Of a stretch of 55,716 nucleotides of DNA, positions 24,199 to 33,559 are shown piece after piece. A program made the translations under genes and the position numbers. Source of the DNA: JACQGD01 sp045628725 (GTDB taxonomy: Bacteria; Patescibacteriota; Saccharimonadia; Saccharimonadales; Saccharimonadaceae); the NCBI GenBank assembly GCA_045628725.1, contig JAZQPT010000036.1, positions 1 through 55,716 of the forward strand, given 5' to 3'. The notes beneath the pieces were generated by a model. It ran no database searches, had not been told where the DNA came from, and was given only the letters and a program-made list of their open reading frames with translations. Positions within the stretch are counted from its first letter, which is position 1; the number at the start of each line of letters is the position of its first letter.

Positions 24199-25959
24199 TC
24201 ACAGCTTCTGTTTATTTTTTGGTATAAATACAACAAATGATGAACCCTTTGATTCGACCGACTCGACCGCAATGTCACCCCCGTGAAGAATCGTCAGATG
24301 TTTTGCAAGATAAAGCCCTACGCCAGTGCCCGTTACCAAATGACTTCGTGAGTTATGTAGCCGTGAAAACTGTTTGAATAAACGTGGTATATCGGCCGTA
24401 GACACACCTACTCCACTGTCTTTGATAGTAATATAGTAACCATCATCTTTGCACTGCACCCGTACTGCAATATGTCCGCCGGGATCGGTATATTTTATTG
24501 CATTACTGAGCAGATTTTCTATAACCATACGTAGCATGTGTTTATCAGCATAGACGGGCGCTGATTTTGCTAATTTAGTTGTTATCTTTAGCTGTGCGGC
24601 GACTATTTCTTGATGCTGCTCATCGATGACGTCTTTGACAAGTTCACTCATGTCGAACTTCGTTTTTGCTAGGACGACTCTACCCATATCTAATTTTGCC
24701 AAATGGAGGATATCATTAATAACACGCAGCTGCCGCTCATTGCTTTCATACGCTTTTGATAAAAGATCCTTTTGATTATCCGATATATCACCTGCAAATC
24801 CCTGCAAAACCATACCCACATACTGCTTTACGCCCGTTGCTGGGGTTCGTAGCTGATGAGATGCCAGTGATAGCAGTTCGTCTTTTGCACGTGCGATATC
24901 ACGTTCTTTGTCCAGGAGCAGCTGATGATATCGTCCGCGCAGAAAAAAGAATGTCACTGTTCCAACAAGTAATCCAATAATCGATCCAAATAGTGCCGTA
25001 AATAATGGAGCGTTTAGCTGTGTTCGGGACACGAGAAAGTTTCGATCAAATTCATATTCGATCAAAAACGTCTGGCCGAATATCTTCTCCGTCTGACTTC
25101 GTAATAATTTTGAACTACCATCAGCTAGATCACCTGATGCGAAAACCAATGTCTTTTCGTCACCGTTATGTGTCCATACTTTCGCTGAAACATGCGATTT
25201 ATCGGTACTTTTAAATATTTCACTGAACACCTTTTCTGTATTAAAAGACGCGGCAACATGCCCGTCAATTGCTGCACGGCGCTGTTCAACCGTATCGATC
25301 GGCATGCCCTGTATATAGTACGGTGCATATATCAAAAAAGCCGAACCTTCTATCGTTTGTTTGTTTTTAGCATCTAAGATCAGCTCGGTTTGATCGGACA
25401 TTGCAACCGCGTTCTCGTCTGTAGCAAGCTGCATCGTGTTAAACCTATTCGGATTGCTGTAAGCATTAAAGCCAATATTATTGATCGTCGTCGATTGCTC
25501 TGGACTAGAGAACATAATAATATTCACACTTTTATCTGGCGTGTCCTGAATCACAGTAATAGGCTGTCCATATTGGTCGCTTAGTGACGTTAGTAGCAGA
25601 TCCCGCTCACCTGGACGCAGTACCTTTTGCACCACAAATCGTGAAACCGCCGGATACTTTTCGGGTAAACGATACGTATTAACGAACGATGACCACATTG
25701 AACGGTCTATGGGCGCCGAATTAATCCGCGCTACGCCGCTCCAGATAATTTGTTCGTACGAGTTAAATGTACCCTGAATTAGAAGAGTATTTTCGCGCAT
25801 CTGTTTATCAACAGCTTTTGTTTGAACAGCATCAAGACTACGCGATGAAACGCCTCCAACGATGACACTGGCTAAAACAATAGCAAGCGTTACCAACACC
25901 GGAGTGATGGTCAGATAGTTCATATGGCGCTTTACCCATGCCACAGCGCCATGTATCAT
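24199..25959 (-). CDS. CHASE-domain sensor histidine kinase
   Basis: The protein has 586 residues: TM1 (~17-37), an extracytoplasmic CHASE domain (~45-310), TM2 (~315-340), a short coil, HisKA with the H-box LASHQLRTPATGVKQY, and HATPase_c with N box ENLLSNAIKYTDPGG, G1 DSGVGVS, F box LFKQFSRL and G2 GTGVGLYL. CHASE domains bind small extracellular ligands such as cytokinin-like or peptide signals. TATAAT (25978-25983) lies about 20 nt upstream of the ATG. An intact kinase in such a reduced genome suggests sensing of a host or community signal. Confidence 0.93.
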   Translation of the reverse strand: MIHGAVAWVKRHMNYLTITPVLVTLAIVLASVIVGGVSSRSLDAVQTKAVDKQMRENTLLIQGTFNSYEQIIWSGVARINSAPIDRSMWSSFVNTYRLPEKYPAVSRFVVQKVLRPGERDLLLTSLSDQYGQPITVIQDTPDKSVNIIMFSSPEQSTTINNIGFNAYSNPNRFNTMQLATDENAVAMSDQTELILDAKNKQTIEGSAFLIYAPYYIQGMPIDTVEQRRAAIDGHVAASFNTEKVFSEIFKSTDKSHVSAKVWTHNGDEKTLVFASGDLADGSSKLLRSQTEKIFGQTFLIEYEFDRNFLVSRTQLNAPLFTALFGSIIGLLVGTVTFFFLRGRYHQLLLDKERDIARAKDELLSLASHQLRTPATGVKQYVGMVLQGFAGDISDNQKDLLSKAYESNERQLRVINDILHLAKLDMGRVVLAKTKFDMSELVKDVIDEQHQEIVAAQLKITTKLAKSAPVYADKHMLRMVIENLLSNAIKYTDPGGHIAVRVQCKDDGYYITIKDSGVGVSTADIPRLFKQFSRLHNSRSHLVTGTGVGLYLAKHLTILHGGDIAVESVESKGSSFVVFIPKNKQKL

Positions 25960-26101
25960 CTGTTATGCAACTCAGTCATTATATCTCACACTATAATCAT
26001 ATTTACAGACACGGTCAACTCGCCTCCCCACCTCTCGTATCCTTGCTATGAAAGATACGAGAGGGTCTGTCCGTAAGGAAATTAACAAGCAGATAAAGTT
26101 A

Positions 26102-27766
26102 TTAGTCGGTACGAGGGTTTTGCGCCTGCTGGCTAGCATGAAGCGCCCCAAGAAAGGCGAATACTCCAGCTGGAGCAATCGTGCTGCCTGGCCCTGGATA
26201 CGTGTGTCCCATTACACTGGCTGTGTTGTTACCGGCTGCATACAGTCCTTCGATAACTGAGCCGTCTTTACGTAGCACTCGAGCGTGCTCGTCGGTTATG
26301 AGTCCACCTTTTGTCCCCAAGTCGCCTGGATAGACTTTAATTGCCCTAAACGGACCTTTTTCGATCGTACCTAGGTTAGGGTTTGGCTTAACGAGCGGAT
26401 TACTATAGTAGTGATCATAGACGGTACGTCCACGCTGGAAGTCCCTGTCAACGCCTTCGCGTGCGAACTCGTTAAATCGTTCGACTGTCGCAAGAAGCGT
26501 TGCTTTATCTGTCTTCATCTTTTCAGACAATTCTTCGATTGTATCGGCCGTTACAAGTTCACCTTGCTCGGTCAACTTTTTTGCAGCACCAGGAATCATA
26601 AGAGTAGAATTCAGGAAATGCGTCTTGTGTCGATTATCCATGATGAGCCATGATGGAACTGCCGGCGTCTCTTTGTCATGCTCGAGCATATGGTGGCCAA
26701 AATCAATGTATGATTCTGATTCGTTCAGGTAGCGGTTTCCCTTTTGGTCGACAACGATACTCCATGGATCAGAACGCTCATTTAGGATAAATCCGTGCTG
26801 TTCGCTGCCATCGGTCGTTGCGGTTGTTGCACCCCACCAGGCATCGTCCATCATACCTAGTTCACCGCCAGCTTTTTCGCCAATTTCAATTCCCTGACCA
26901 AGCTGTCCCACAGGAGCGCTTGACCAGCCTGATATGCCATGGTATTTCAGGCGCCATTCTTTGTTTTGTGCAAATCCGCCTGCACCAAGCATTACGCCGC
27001 GGCGAGATTTTACATTTATTCTTTTACCTTCAACTTCAACAATCGCACCAACGACTCGTCCGTCTTCGACAATGAGGTCTTTTAGCGGAGAGTTCAACCA
27101 TACGGGAGTTTCTTGGCGAAGAACAATATGCATCAATGAGCTCGCTAGCGCTCCACCCATGCCATATTTCATCTGACCTGTTGCGAGACTACCGAGTGTT
27201 CGGAATACAAACAGCGCGCCGCGAACAAACCCGTCTGGCGTCGACCAAGCACGAGATAATAGCCAGATGTCATCTGTTTTTACAGGCGCTGGAATGCTCG
27301 TCTTTAATGTCTTGCGCCATTGTCCAAGTTTACGGACATTGAACGGCAATACTTCAAGTCCACGACCAACGCGGCCGCCAGGAAGATCAGGATAATAATC
27401 TGGATAATCTCTGGCACGAGTCCATTTAACTCCCTCGTCAGCAAGCGTGTTGACGTAATTTGGTATGCCATGCAAAAATGCTAATTTGCGTTCACGACTC
27501 GTCCATGGACCAACGTCTCCGATAGTCTGGTTCATATAATCAAGTGCTTCATCGACAGAATCTTCAGCGTCGTCTTTTACCATGAGAGGGTTATTTGGCA
27601 TCCATAATCCACCGCCCGATATAGCGGTCGTACCACCCCATATTCCCATGCTTTCAATTATCAAAGTATCAAGTCCGTTACGTTTTGCTGTGATGGCTGC
27701 GCTTAATCCTGCAACACCAGTACCAACTACCAAATAATCTGTTTCGTAATCCCAAGTATGACTCAT
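26102..27766 (-). CDS. KstD-like FAD-dependent dehydrogenase (3-oxosteroid 1-dehydrogenase family)
   Basis: The protein has 554 residues and lacks a signal peptide. The FAD-binding GTGVAGLSAA begins near residue 16, followed by ESMGIWGGTTAISGGGLWMP. The C-terminal block MGHTYPGPGSTIAPA holds Tyr523 and Gly527 in the Y-x-G-x-G arrangement, the catalytic Tyr/Gly pair in Rhodococcus KstD. Family enzymes remove C1/C2 hydrogens from 3-ketosteroids; relatives reduce fumarate or other enoates. No other sterol gene is nearby. Actinobacteria are rich in KstD, so acquisition from a host is plausible but not shown. Substrate may well not be a steroid. Confidence 0.85.
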   Translation of the reverse strand: MSHTWDYETDYLVVGTGVAGLSAAITAKRNGLDTLIIESMGIWGGTTAISGGGLWMPNNPLMVKDDAEDSVDEALDYMNQTIGDVGPWTSRERKLAFLHGIPNYVNTLADEGVKWTRARDYPDYYPDLPGGRVGRGLEVLPFNVRKLGQWRKTLKTSIPAPVKTDDIWLLSRAWSTPDGFVRGALFVFRTLGSLATGQMKYGMGGALASSLMHIVLRQETPVWLNSPLKDLIVEDGRVVGAIVEVEGKRINVKSRRGVMLGAGGFAQNKEWRLKYHGISGWSSAPVGQLGQGIEIGEKAGGELGMMDDAWWGATTATTDGSEQHGFILNERSDPWSIVVDQKGNRYLNESESYIDFGHHMLEHDKETPAVPSWLIMDNRHKTHFLNSTLMIPGAAKKLTEQGELVTADTIEELSEKMKTDKATLLATVERFNEFAREGVDRDFQRGRTVYDHYYSNPLVKPNPNLGTIEKGPFRAIKVYPGDLGTKGGLITDEHARVLRKDGSVIEGLYAAGNNTASVMGHTYPGPGSTIAPAGVFAFLGALHASQQAQNPRTD

Positions 27767-27842
27767 GTGCCCCCTATTTTTTTGTGTGTGTGTGACTTCT
27801 ATTGTCTATCATATCAAACATTTATAGGACTACAACTACATT

Positions 27843-27872
27843 AAAACCGCGCCTTTGTATAAGCGCGGTTTT
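27843..27872. terminator. Terminator hairpin upstream of KstD-like, downstream of DUF916-like gene
   Basis: AAAACCGCGC (27843-27852) and GCGCGGTTTT (27863-27872) form a 10-bp perfect stem with a 10-nt loop. It follows the - strand gene ending at 27899. The arms provide U-runs in both directions. Confidence 0.85.
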
Positions 27873-27898
27873 ATAGATTTCACGACGATATTTTTGTA

Positions 27899-28942
27899 TT
27901 ATCGGCGATGATTGTCTTGACTGTTCAATATACGTTTCTTGTAGTTACGTAGGAAGAACCAGATGCCAATAGCCAGAGCGATGAGTGCAATGATTGCAAC
28001 AACCGCTGCGATAACGATACCTAGTGGAATAACCCAGAATGATTTAGATACTTCGATCGTTTGGTTCTTTTGGCCATACGAGAACGTTCCCGTAATTGTA
28101 TAGTTTCCGAATGTACCTACTTTATCAACTGGTACATCCCATCGACGCGCACTGTCCGGGAGGATCATTTCGCGGGGTGTCTTGTCGTTAAAATCAGCTT
28201 CGTAGACTACTTTGTCGCCGTGCTTGACTGATATTTTACCGAACGGTCCAACCTGTGAACTGCCTTCGTTCTTGAATCGGAACGAAGTCTGTAGGTTAGT
28301 TGGCGTATTGAAGAATGTTCCGCTTTTACCATCTTGCTGGATGTCAAAATCAGTAAGGCTTAGTTTTTCTACCATATTACCAGGGACAGTCAGCAAGATA
28401 AGTGACGCTGCACTTGCACTCAGGTTAACCTGTGCGCCGCCGCTAGGGTCGGTTGGTGCAAAACGAACCGCACCAAAGTAACCACCCGCTTTTGCATCTT
28501 TAGGTACGGTAATAACAACTTCGATTTCTTTTTCTTCGTTTGCTGGAATCGTTACATCCTCAAGTGGTTTCATGAACCGCTTTAGGCTGTGCGTAGGAGC
28601 GAATTTATTCTCGTCCAGGATCAACGCTGGCGTTCCACGTTCGTCACCTGCAACAAAGTCGTTCTCGACAGGACGCACTGTAATAGGCGTATTTGTCAGG
28701 TTAGTAACGATTGTTTTGACTGTTTGACTTCCACCTGGTTTAATCTCGACGTCAGTACGAACCGGCGATACCTTTAGGACGTTTGTTGAATTATTCGGCT
28801 TCGTTGATGTCTGCGCAGATGACTGCGTGCTTACCAACACTGTTACTGCTAATACAGCCATTAATACTGCACCGACATTCATTCGGATATGTTTTTTAAC
28901 CATCACACTTTGTTTCCCATTTACGTAATTACTTACCATCAT
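27899..28942 (-). CDS. DUF916-like membrane-anchored surface protein
   Basis: The protein has up to 347 residues. A signal peptide precedes two Ig-like domains (~50-170, 190-290), then a C-terminal transmembrane helix (~303-330) and a basic tail. Features shared with the protein at 31269 and with WxL-interacting DUF916 proteins are LKVSPVRTDVEIKPGGSQTVKTIVTN, VPKDAKAGGYFGAVRF and the late Ig strand. In Firmicutes such proteins bind WxL-domain proteins at the wall. The start is uncertain: ATG 28903 would give a tidier signal peptide. Terminator at 27843 follows. Confidence 0.75.
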   Translation of the reverse strand: MMVSNYVNGKQSVMVKKHIRMNVGAVLMAVLAVTVLVSTQSSAQTSTKPNNSTNVLKVSPVRTDVEIKPGGSQTVKTIVTNLTNTPITVRPVENDFVAGDERGTPALILDENKFAPTHSLKRFMKPLEDVTIPANEEKEIEVVITVPKDAKAGGYFGAVRFAPTDPSGGAQVNLSASAASLILLTVPGNMVEKLSLTDFDIQQDGKSGTFFNTPTNLQTSFRFKNEGSSQVGPFGKISVKHGDKVVYEADFNDKTPREMILPDSARRWDVPVDKVGTFGNYTITGTFSYGQKNQTIEVSKSFWVIPLGIVIAAVVAIIALIALAIGIWFFLRNYKKRILNSQDNHRR

Positions 28943-28979
28943 AACAGATATGCTTATCTATACAAGTACCGCTTATACT

Positions 28980-29012
28980 AATACAGCACCTCCGCGGGGG
29001 AAGTGCTGTATT
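28980..29012. terminator. Terminator hairpin after the 375-aa WxL-like gene
   Basis: AATACAGCAC (28980-28989) pairs with GTGCTGTATT (29003-29012); the inner bases add further pairing around CCGCGG. It lies directly after the - strand stop at 29031. Confidence 0.8.
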
Positions 29013-29030
29013 TCAAAACAAAGGTAGTAT

Positions 29031-30158
29031 TTAGAATTTACCGGTTGCAATGAGGTTCAGTGTTGCCGAGTAAGCACCAGCTGGAGTATCGTTACCGATA
29101 TTCGCACCAAATGTTAGGTCAACTTTACCGTTACTGATTGGGGCACCAGATGTATTATAAATCGGGTCACCGTACGTGCTCGTAACACCCGTTAAATCAC
29201 CTGCAATATAGTTCATAAAGTAATTTGCTAAACCATAGTTTGTTGCCGGCGTAATTTCACCTGTACCATCAACAATACTTGCAAACTTTAGTCCGAATTT
29301 TGCAGTACCTTCACCGATAGTTGGAAGTTCTGTAGTAAGCGGAGTAATTCCACATCCTTCTGCAGCGCTAGCGGCGCCTGCGCGTAGCAAGCCACCACAC
29401 CCAACAGTGTTGCTCTTTAGGTTAACGACTGCACCACCAACTGCGTTAGTAGAGATCATTGAGCGAATTGTACCTTCACTTAGTGTCGTTCCTAGAACAC
29501 CATTCGTACCAAGCGATACATTCGGTGGCGTTACTGCACCCGCACAACCCTGTTCGTCAAATTCTGAACCTGAAACACAGAATGTCAGTGCTTCAAGGAC
29601 TGCACCTGATACACCGATAGTCGGTGTGATCGAGAACGCAGCGCTACCTGTATCTACAACACCACCTGCAGTAGGTACGAAGCCTGCAGAGGTATAAAGG
29701 TTAGCGTTCGTAGACGTATCGTAGCTTGCAATACGTGCATAAACTGATCCAGCTACAGAACTATTAGTAATACCAGCAACTTCGACTTCTACGTCAGCAG
29801 CATCAGCATCAATAGCCTTAATCACAACAATCTTATTAGCTGTGTTTGTACCAAATGTAACACCTGCTGTCGGTGAAGTTACCGTAGCAGTGTTCATACC
29901 TGTTGGCGCAGTACACACTGTACCCAATGCAGGACTGTTGCTACAAAAATCAACCACAAATGCACCAGCATCAGCAACTGCAGTAAACTTAACTTTATAT
30001 GTTGTATTCTGTGCGCTAACTGATGAATTACTCAGTTCAATTGATCGCTCTGTTACCTGCGCAGCAAACGCCAACGCTGGAATAAACGTCGTTAACAGCA
30101 ATGCAAATGCCGCAATAGCATAACCCACTCGACGGTCTAACATCTTAATAGAATTCAT
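29031..30158 (-). CDS. Secreted WxL-like surface protein
   Basis: The protein has 375 residues with a signal peptide ending near AFAAQ. The mature protein is Thr/Ala/Gly-rich and predicted all-beta, with three cysteine pairs (e.g. FCSNSPALGTVC, FCVSGSEFDEQGC, GCGGLL...GCG). The C-terminal half carries the GTAKFGLKF core and the shared end NDTPAGAYSATLNLIATGKF. It has no membrane anchor, so it should be held at the surface by partners such as the DUF916-like proteins. It is paralogous to the genes at 32366, 33560 and 35294. Confidence 0.75.
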   Translation of the reverse strand: MNSIKMLDRRVGYAIAAFALLLTTFIPALAFAAQVTERSIELSNSSVSAQNTTYKVKFTAVADAGAFVVDFCSNSPALGTVCTAPTGMNTATVTSPTAGVTFGTNTANKIVVIKAIDADAADVEVEVAGITNSSVAGSVYARIASYDTSTNANLYTSAGFVPTAGGVVDTGSAAFSITPTIGVSGAVLEALTFCVSGSEFDEQGCAGAVTPPNVSLGTNGVLGTTLSEGTIRSMISTNAVGGAVVNLKSNTVGCGGLLRAGAASAAEGCGITPLTTELPTIGEGTAKFGLKFASIVDGTGEITPATNYGLANYFMNYIAGDLTGVTSTYGDPIYNTSGAPISNGKVDLTFGANIGNDTPAGAYSATLNLIATGKF

Positions 30159-30287
30159 TTCCCCTTTACCCTCACATCCTCAATTTACTTATTTGTTTCG
30201 TTTATTAACGAGTTCAGTGTACCACGAACGCACTTATGCTTGTCAAGCTCATAGTGCACTATTTCATCCACAGGCTTGATTCTTGGA

Positions 30288-31211
30288 CTACTTTTCTTTG
30301 TAACTGTCACGCTCTTTGAGCATTTTGTTACGGAGCGATACGATCTGACTACGGCGACCTAACCAAAAAGTCGGGAATAATAATGCAAATGCAATTGCGG
30401 CCGGTATCCATAGAATTTCTTTTTTGATAATCGTTTTGACATCTGGGTCCGTTGTTGCGGTTGACGCATCGACTTTGCCACTCGATACAGCGACCAATTG
30501 CAAGAACGCCGTGACGCCGTTAACGTCCGTCACGGTTATATTCACCTGATAAATACCGGCTTTTTTGTAGACATGCGATATAGTCACGAGCCCCGAGAGC
30601 GCCTGGCTTTTTAGTTCTGGCTTGGAACCGTCACCCCAGTCGATACTAAATGCATATGGACCAGTACCGCCCGACAACTGCAATGGCCAGCTAAGGCTAT
30701 TGCCCGCCGGTGCAGCGCGCCGACCATATGAACTAGTTAATGTAATGAGCGACCCAAATGCCGTGAACCTTGTATCTGTATAGTTGACGGTGACAATATT
30801 CGACGCTGGCCCGGGCTGGTCTAATTCGTCATACACAATCGCACTTAGCTCATTCGTTCCTGCAAATAGACTGACCTGAATACTAAAACTCCCGTTAGTA
30901 CACATTACCGACCCCACCATGACGCCGTTGTTGTATATCTGCACCAATAACCCGTTCGGACACGTACCGTTGACGGTAACGGGCGACGTTGATGACGAGG
31001 ACCCATTGCCAGGCGTCGTAATTGTCGCGCCCTGAGTTGGCGGCGCTTTCGTTTTGGTAGCCTCTAACCCGAATGAGCCTGGTTTTGGTTCGGGATTAGG
31101 TAGCGGCGTGATCGCAGACACCGGTTGCGCCCATACAAAAAGCGCCAGCAGACACACACCGATAAATGTCGGGAGTGTCCACTGTGCGCTGATGTGAATC
31201 GTATGTGCCAT
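30288..31211 (-). CDS. Signal-peptide, PKD-domain and C-terminal TM surface protein
   Basis: The start is placed at ATG 31211 (307 residues), giving a clean signal peptide ending near QPVSA. An N-terminal Ig-like part resembles adhesin repeats (TITTPGNGSSSSTSPVTVNG, GTNELSAIVYD). A PKD domain follows at ~180-260 (FSIDWGDGSKPE, VYKKAGIYQVNITVTDVNG). A transmembrane helix near residues 272-292 and a basic tail close the protein. Such proteins display beta-rich domains outside a monoderm membrane. It sits between WxL-like and DUF916-like genes. Confidence 0.78.
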   Translation of the reverse strand: MAHTIHISAQWTLPTFIGVCLLALFVWAQPVSAITPLPNPEPKPGSFGLEATKTKAPPTQGATITTPGNGSSSSTSPVTVNGTCPNGLLVQIYNNGVMVGSVMCTNGSFSIQVSLFAGTNELSAIVYDELDQPGPASNIVTVNYTDTRFTAFGSLITLTSSYGRRAAPAGNSLSWPLQLSGGTGPYAFSIDWGDGSKPELKSQALSGLVTISHVYKKAGIYQVNITVTDVNGVTAFLQLVAVSSGKVDASTATTDPDVKTIIKKEILWIPAAIAFALLFPTFWLGRRSQIVSLRNKMLKERDSYKEK

Positions 31212-31268
31212 GCTTATGCTTATTGTACCGCGGCATAGCCGCATACAGAAATGTTTAATGTTTTTGTA

Positions 31269-32315
31269 TTACTTCTTTAGTCGTCTGCCGCGAGGACTGT
31301 GATTGCGTAGTTTGCGGATAGTTAACCACACGCCTAGTGCGATAGCTGCGATCAGTACAACGACAAGGATGATAAACCAGAGAGGCAGGTACCAGAATGA
31401 TGCAGCCCCAAAGATTTCTTTGGTATTATTGCCGTTTTGACCATAGAATAAGTCGAGCGAAGCACTGTAATAACCGGGCCACAGACCAGCATTATCACAA
31501 GTCTTGGCGTTTGTCTTTTGACCGTTAAAGTCAACTTGCTCTGCTTTTATTTTAATACATGAAACAAATGTTCGAGTTTGACCTATGAGAGCGAGTGAGG
31601 CATTAGGGTTAACGTCAGTAATCTCATATTGCTGACCGAACATACTCTTTACCGTAATACTCCCAACTGGAGCTTCGGTAACGTTACCACTGTTCTTTAA
31701 CGTAAACGCAATATTTCGGGGCGCTTGCATGGTCAGTGACGTATAGCCACCTTTTCCATCTTTAGCTGCAGTGTTATATGCGCCGAATTTCTCAAGCTTT
31801 AGATCTTCTTTGACTTCACCAGGAACAGACACGAAAGCTAACGTTACGCCAGATGCGTTCAGGCCGACATTTCCACCGTCTGGAGTACCTGTCGAGTATA
31901 CAATGGCACTATAATAACTACCGGCACCGTGTTTAGCAGGAATAGCGACACCCATATCAACAGTCTTACTTGAATTAGCTGCAATCTTAACCGTCTTTGG
32001 AATAGTCAGGAACGGTTTTAGTGACCACGTAGTTGGCTGTGCATCTTCCGCAAGCATGAGCTTAGGCGTACCACCGTCATCAGTATAAGTGAAGTCCACT
32101 ACCCGAAGATTAAGGCTGAGCTCTTTTTCACTATCTAGGTTACGGATTGTAAGCTTGTCTTTTACTGACTCACCTGGTTCTATCGTATAATTCTTTTTCG
32201 GTGCAATGCTTAATGCTGCCGATGATTGTGCTGATACTGGGAGCGCTGGAAGCGCATATGCGACAGCAATCATAACTGCCAAAGCGGCCAAAATAGTGCT
32301 TTTAAAGCCTTTCAT
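31269..32315 (-). CDS. DUF916-like membrane-anchored surface protein, second copy
   Basis: The start is ATG 32315 behind GAGGAA; a GTG at 32330 lies in the ribosome site. The 348 residues have the same plan as the protein at 27899: signal peptide, Ig-like domain with LSIAPKKNYTIEPGESVKDKLTIRN, then VAIPAKHGAGSYYSAIVY, a second beta domain, a transmembrane helix (~315-335) and a basic tail. It has one cysteine pair (SCIKI...TCDN). Two diverged copies may serve different WxL-like partners. Confidence 0.75.
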   Translation of the reverse strand: MKGFKSTILAALAVMIAVAYALPALPVSAQSSAALSIAPKKNYTIEPGESVKDKLTIRNLDSEKELSLNLRVVDFTYTDDGGTPKLMLAEDAQPTTWSLKPFLTIPKTVKIAANSSKTVDMGVAIPAKHGAGSYYSAIVYSTGTPDGGNVGLNASGVTLAFVSVPGEVKEDLKLEKFGAYNTAAKDGKGGYTSLTMQAPRNIAFTLKNSGNVTEAPVGSITVKSMFGQQYEITDVNPNASLALIGQTRTFVSCIKIKAEQVDFNGQKTNAKTCDNAGLWPGYYSASLDLFYGQNGNNTKEIFGAASFWYLPLWFIILVVVLIAAIALGVWLTIRKLRNHSPRGRRLKK

Positions 32316-32365
32316 TTTTCTTTTCCTCACATGTTACTTTTTTAAGTATTAGCAGTATTGTACCA

Positions 32366-33439
32366 CTAAAATCGGCCACTGGCTATGTAGGTGATTGTTG
32401 TGGTATATACACCAGCCCGTAGATCTTCGCTTGAATTTAAAACATAGCTAACAGTAAACTTTTTCATCAAACTAACGTTGGGTGAAAATGCAACGACATC
32501 ACCGGGAACGTATTTATAACGATTAGGGATAGCGTAGTCTACCGCTGGTAATGCATTTGCCCACGTTCCTTCTGGATCACTACCGACGTTAGGACTGTCA
32601 TTCGCAACTAGGTTTAGTCCAAACTGATTAGTGCCAGGCATGCTTGCAGTTGGCGACGACGGTGAATCGATAATATTCGTCCCAGCGCTCATTGGCGTAC
32701 CATTGGCTGTAATCGCAAACCCGCCCGATGCATTAGTACCAACCGCCATTTGCGACTGAGCAAGCAATGTCGACTGCGAGTTCAGCTGACCCATGTCGCT
32801 AAAATTATTCTCGTTTGTCTCTGTGCAGTTTTCGGATACTTTCTCGGCGGCACAAAATATCAACATTGGTGGCACCTGTGTCTGAATAACAATATCGTCC
32901 GTCACCTGCCCTTTTACTGACCCAAAGTCAATTTGCGCACCCGTTGCGTTAGTGGATGCGTGACTACGAAGTCGAATAGAAAACGACTGATCAGCACTAG
33001 TTGGATTGACAATATTATCAAAGGTATATGATGATGTTGTGGCAGAAATCATACTTGGCGCGCGCGTTAGCACCAGGTGGTTGGGGGAGCGTGTCGAGAT
33101 CGAATAGCCAGTCTCTCCTGACTGCTGAGTTAGCACAGCGTTTGAGACATTTAGTCCCGGTGGCGTAATGCATTCATGATGAGGAATTGGATCAATGCAA
33201 AACAGCATATCAACCGACCCAACGGTCTCTGGGGTCATATAACGAAACGTCACCTCGTATGATGTCGTGTCGCCTGCCCGAGCGCTATTCATGTATAGAC
33301 TACGGTCCTGGAACCTCATCGCAGCAGACACCGGCGCCGCAAGTATGACTACAACTAATAGTAAGGCCAAAAACTCTTCCGTAAGTATATAGCGTAACTT
33401 AAAGATGCGCGCATGAAAACGTACAAACCTATGATGCAT
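32366..33439 (-). CDS. Secreted WxL-like surface protein
   Basis: The protein has 357 residues, with a long basic n-region and a signal helix ending near PVSAAM. The beta-rich mature part has cysteine pairs (FCIDPIPHHEC, FCAAEKVSENC), the FGLNLVANDSPNVGSDPEG core found also in the 35294 protein, and ends AGVYTTTITYIASGRF. TACAAT (33446-33451) lies 6 nt before ATG, so the mRNA may be leaderless. Confidence 0.75.
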   Translation of the reverse strand: MHHRFVRFHARIFKLRYILTEEFLALLLVVVILAAPVSAAMRFQDRSLYMNSARAGDTTSYEVTFRYMTPETVGSVDMLFCIDPIPHHECITPPGLNVSNAVLTQQSGETGYSISTRSPNHLVLTRAPSMISATTSSYTFDNIVNPTSADQSFSIRLRSHASTNATGAQIDFGSVKGQVTDDIVIQTQVPPMLIFCAAEKVSENCTETNENNFSDMGQLNSQSTLLAQSQMAVGTNASGGFAITANGTPMSAGTNIIDSPSSPTASMPGTNQFGLNLVANDSPNVGSDPEGTWANALPAVDYAIPNRYKYVPGDVVAFSPNVSLMKKFTVSYVLNSSEDLRAGVYTTTITYIASGRF

Positions 33440-33491
33440 ATCTGTATTGTACTAAATTATAAGCGTTATGCGTAGCAATTAACGCAACAAA

Positions 33492-33521
33492 AAATAACCG
33501 GCCCTGTTGGACCGGTTATTT
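33492..33521. terminator. Terminator after the 534-aa WxL-like gene
   Basis: AAATAACCGG (33492-33501) and CCGGTTATTT (33512-33521) form a perfect 10-bp stem with a 10-nt loop, directly after the - strand stop at 33560. Confidence 0.85.
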
Positions 33522-33559
33522 ATCTATTAAGCTATCCGATTTTTATATAAATCTTCGGC

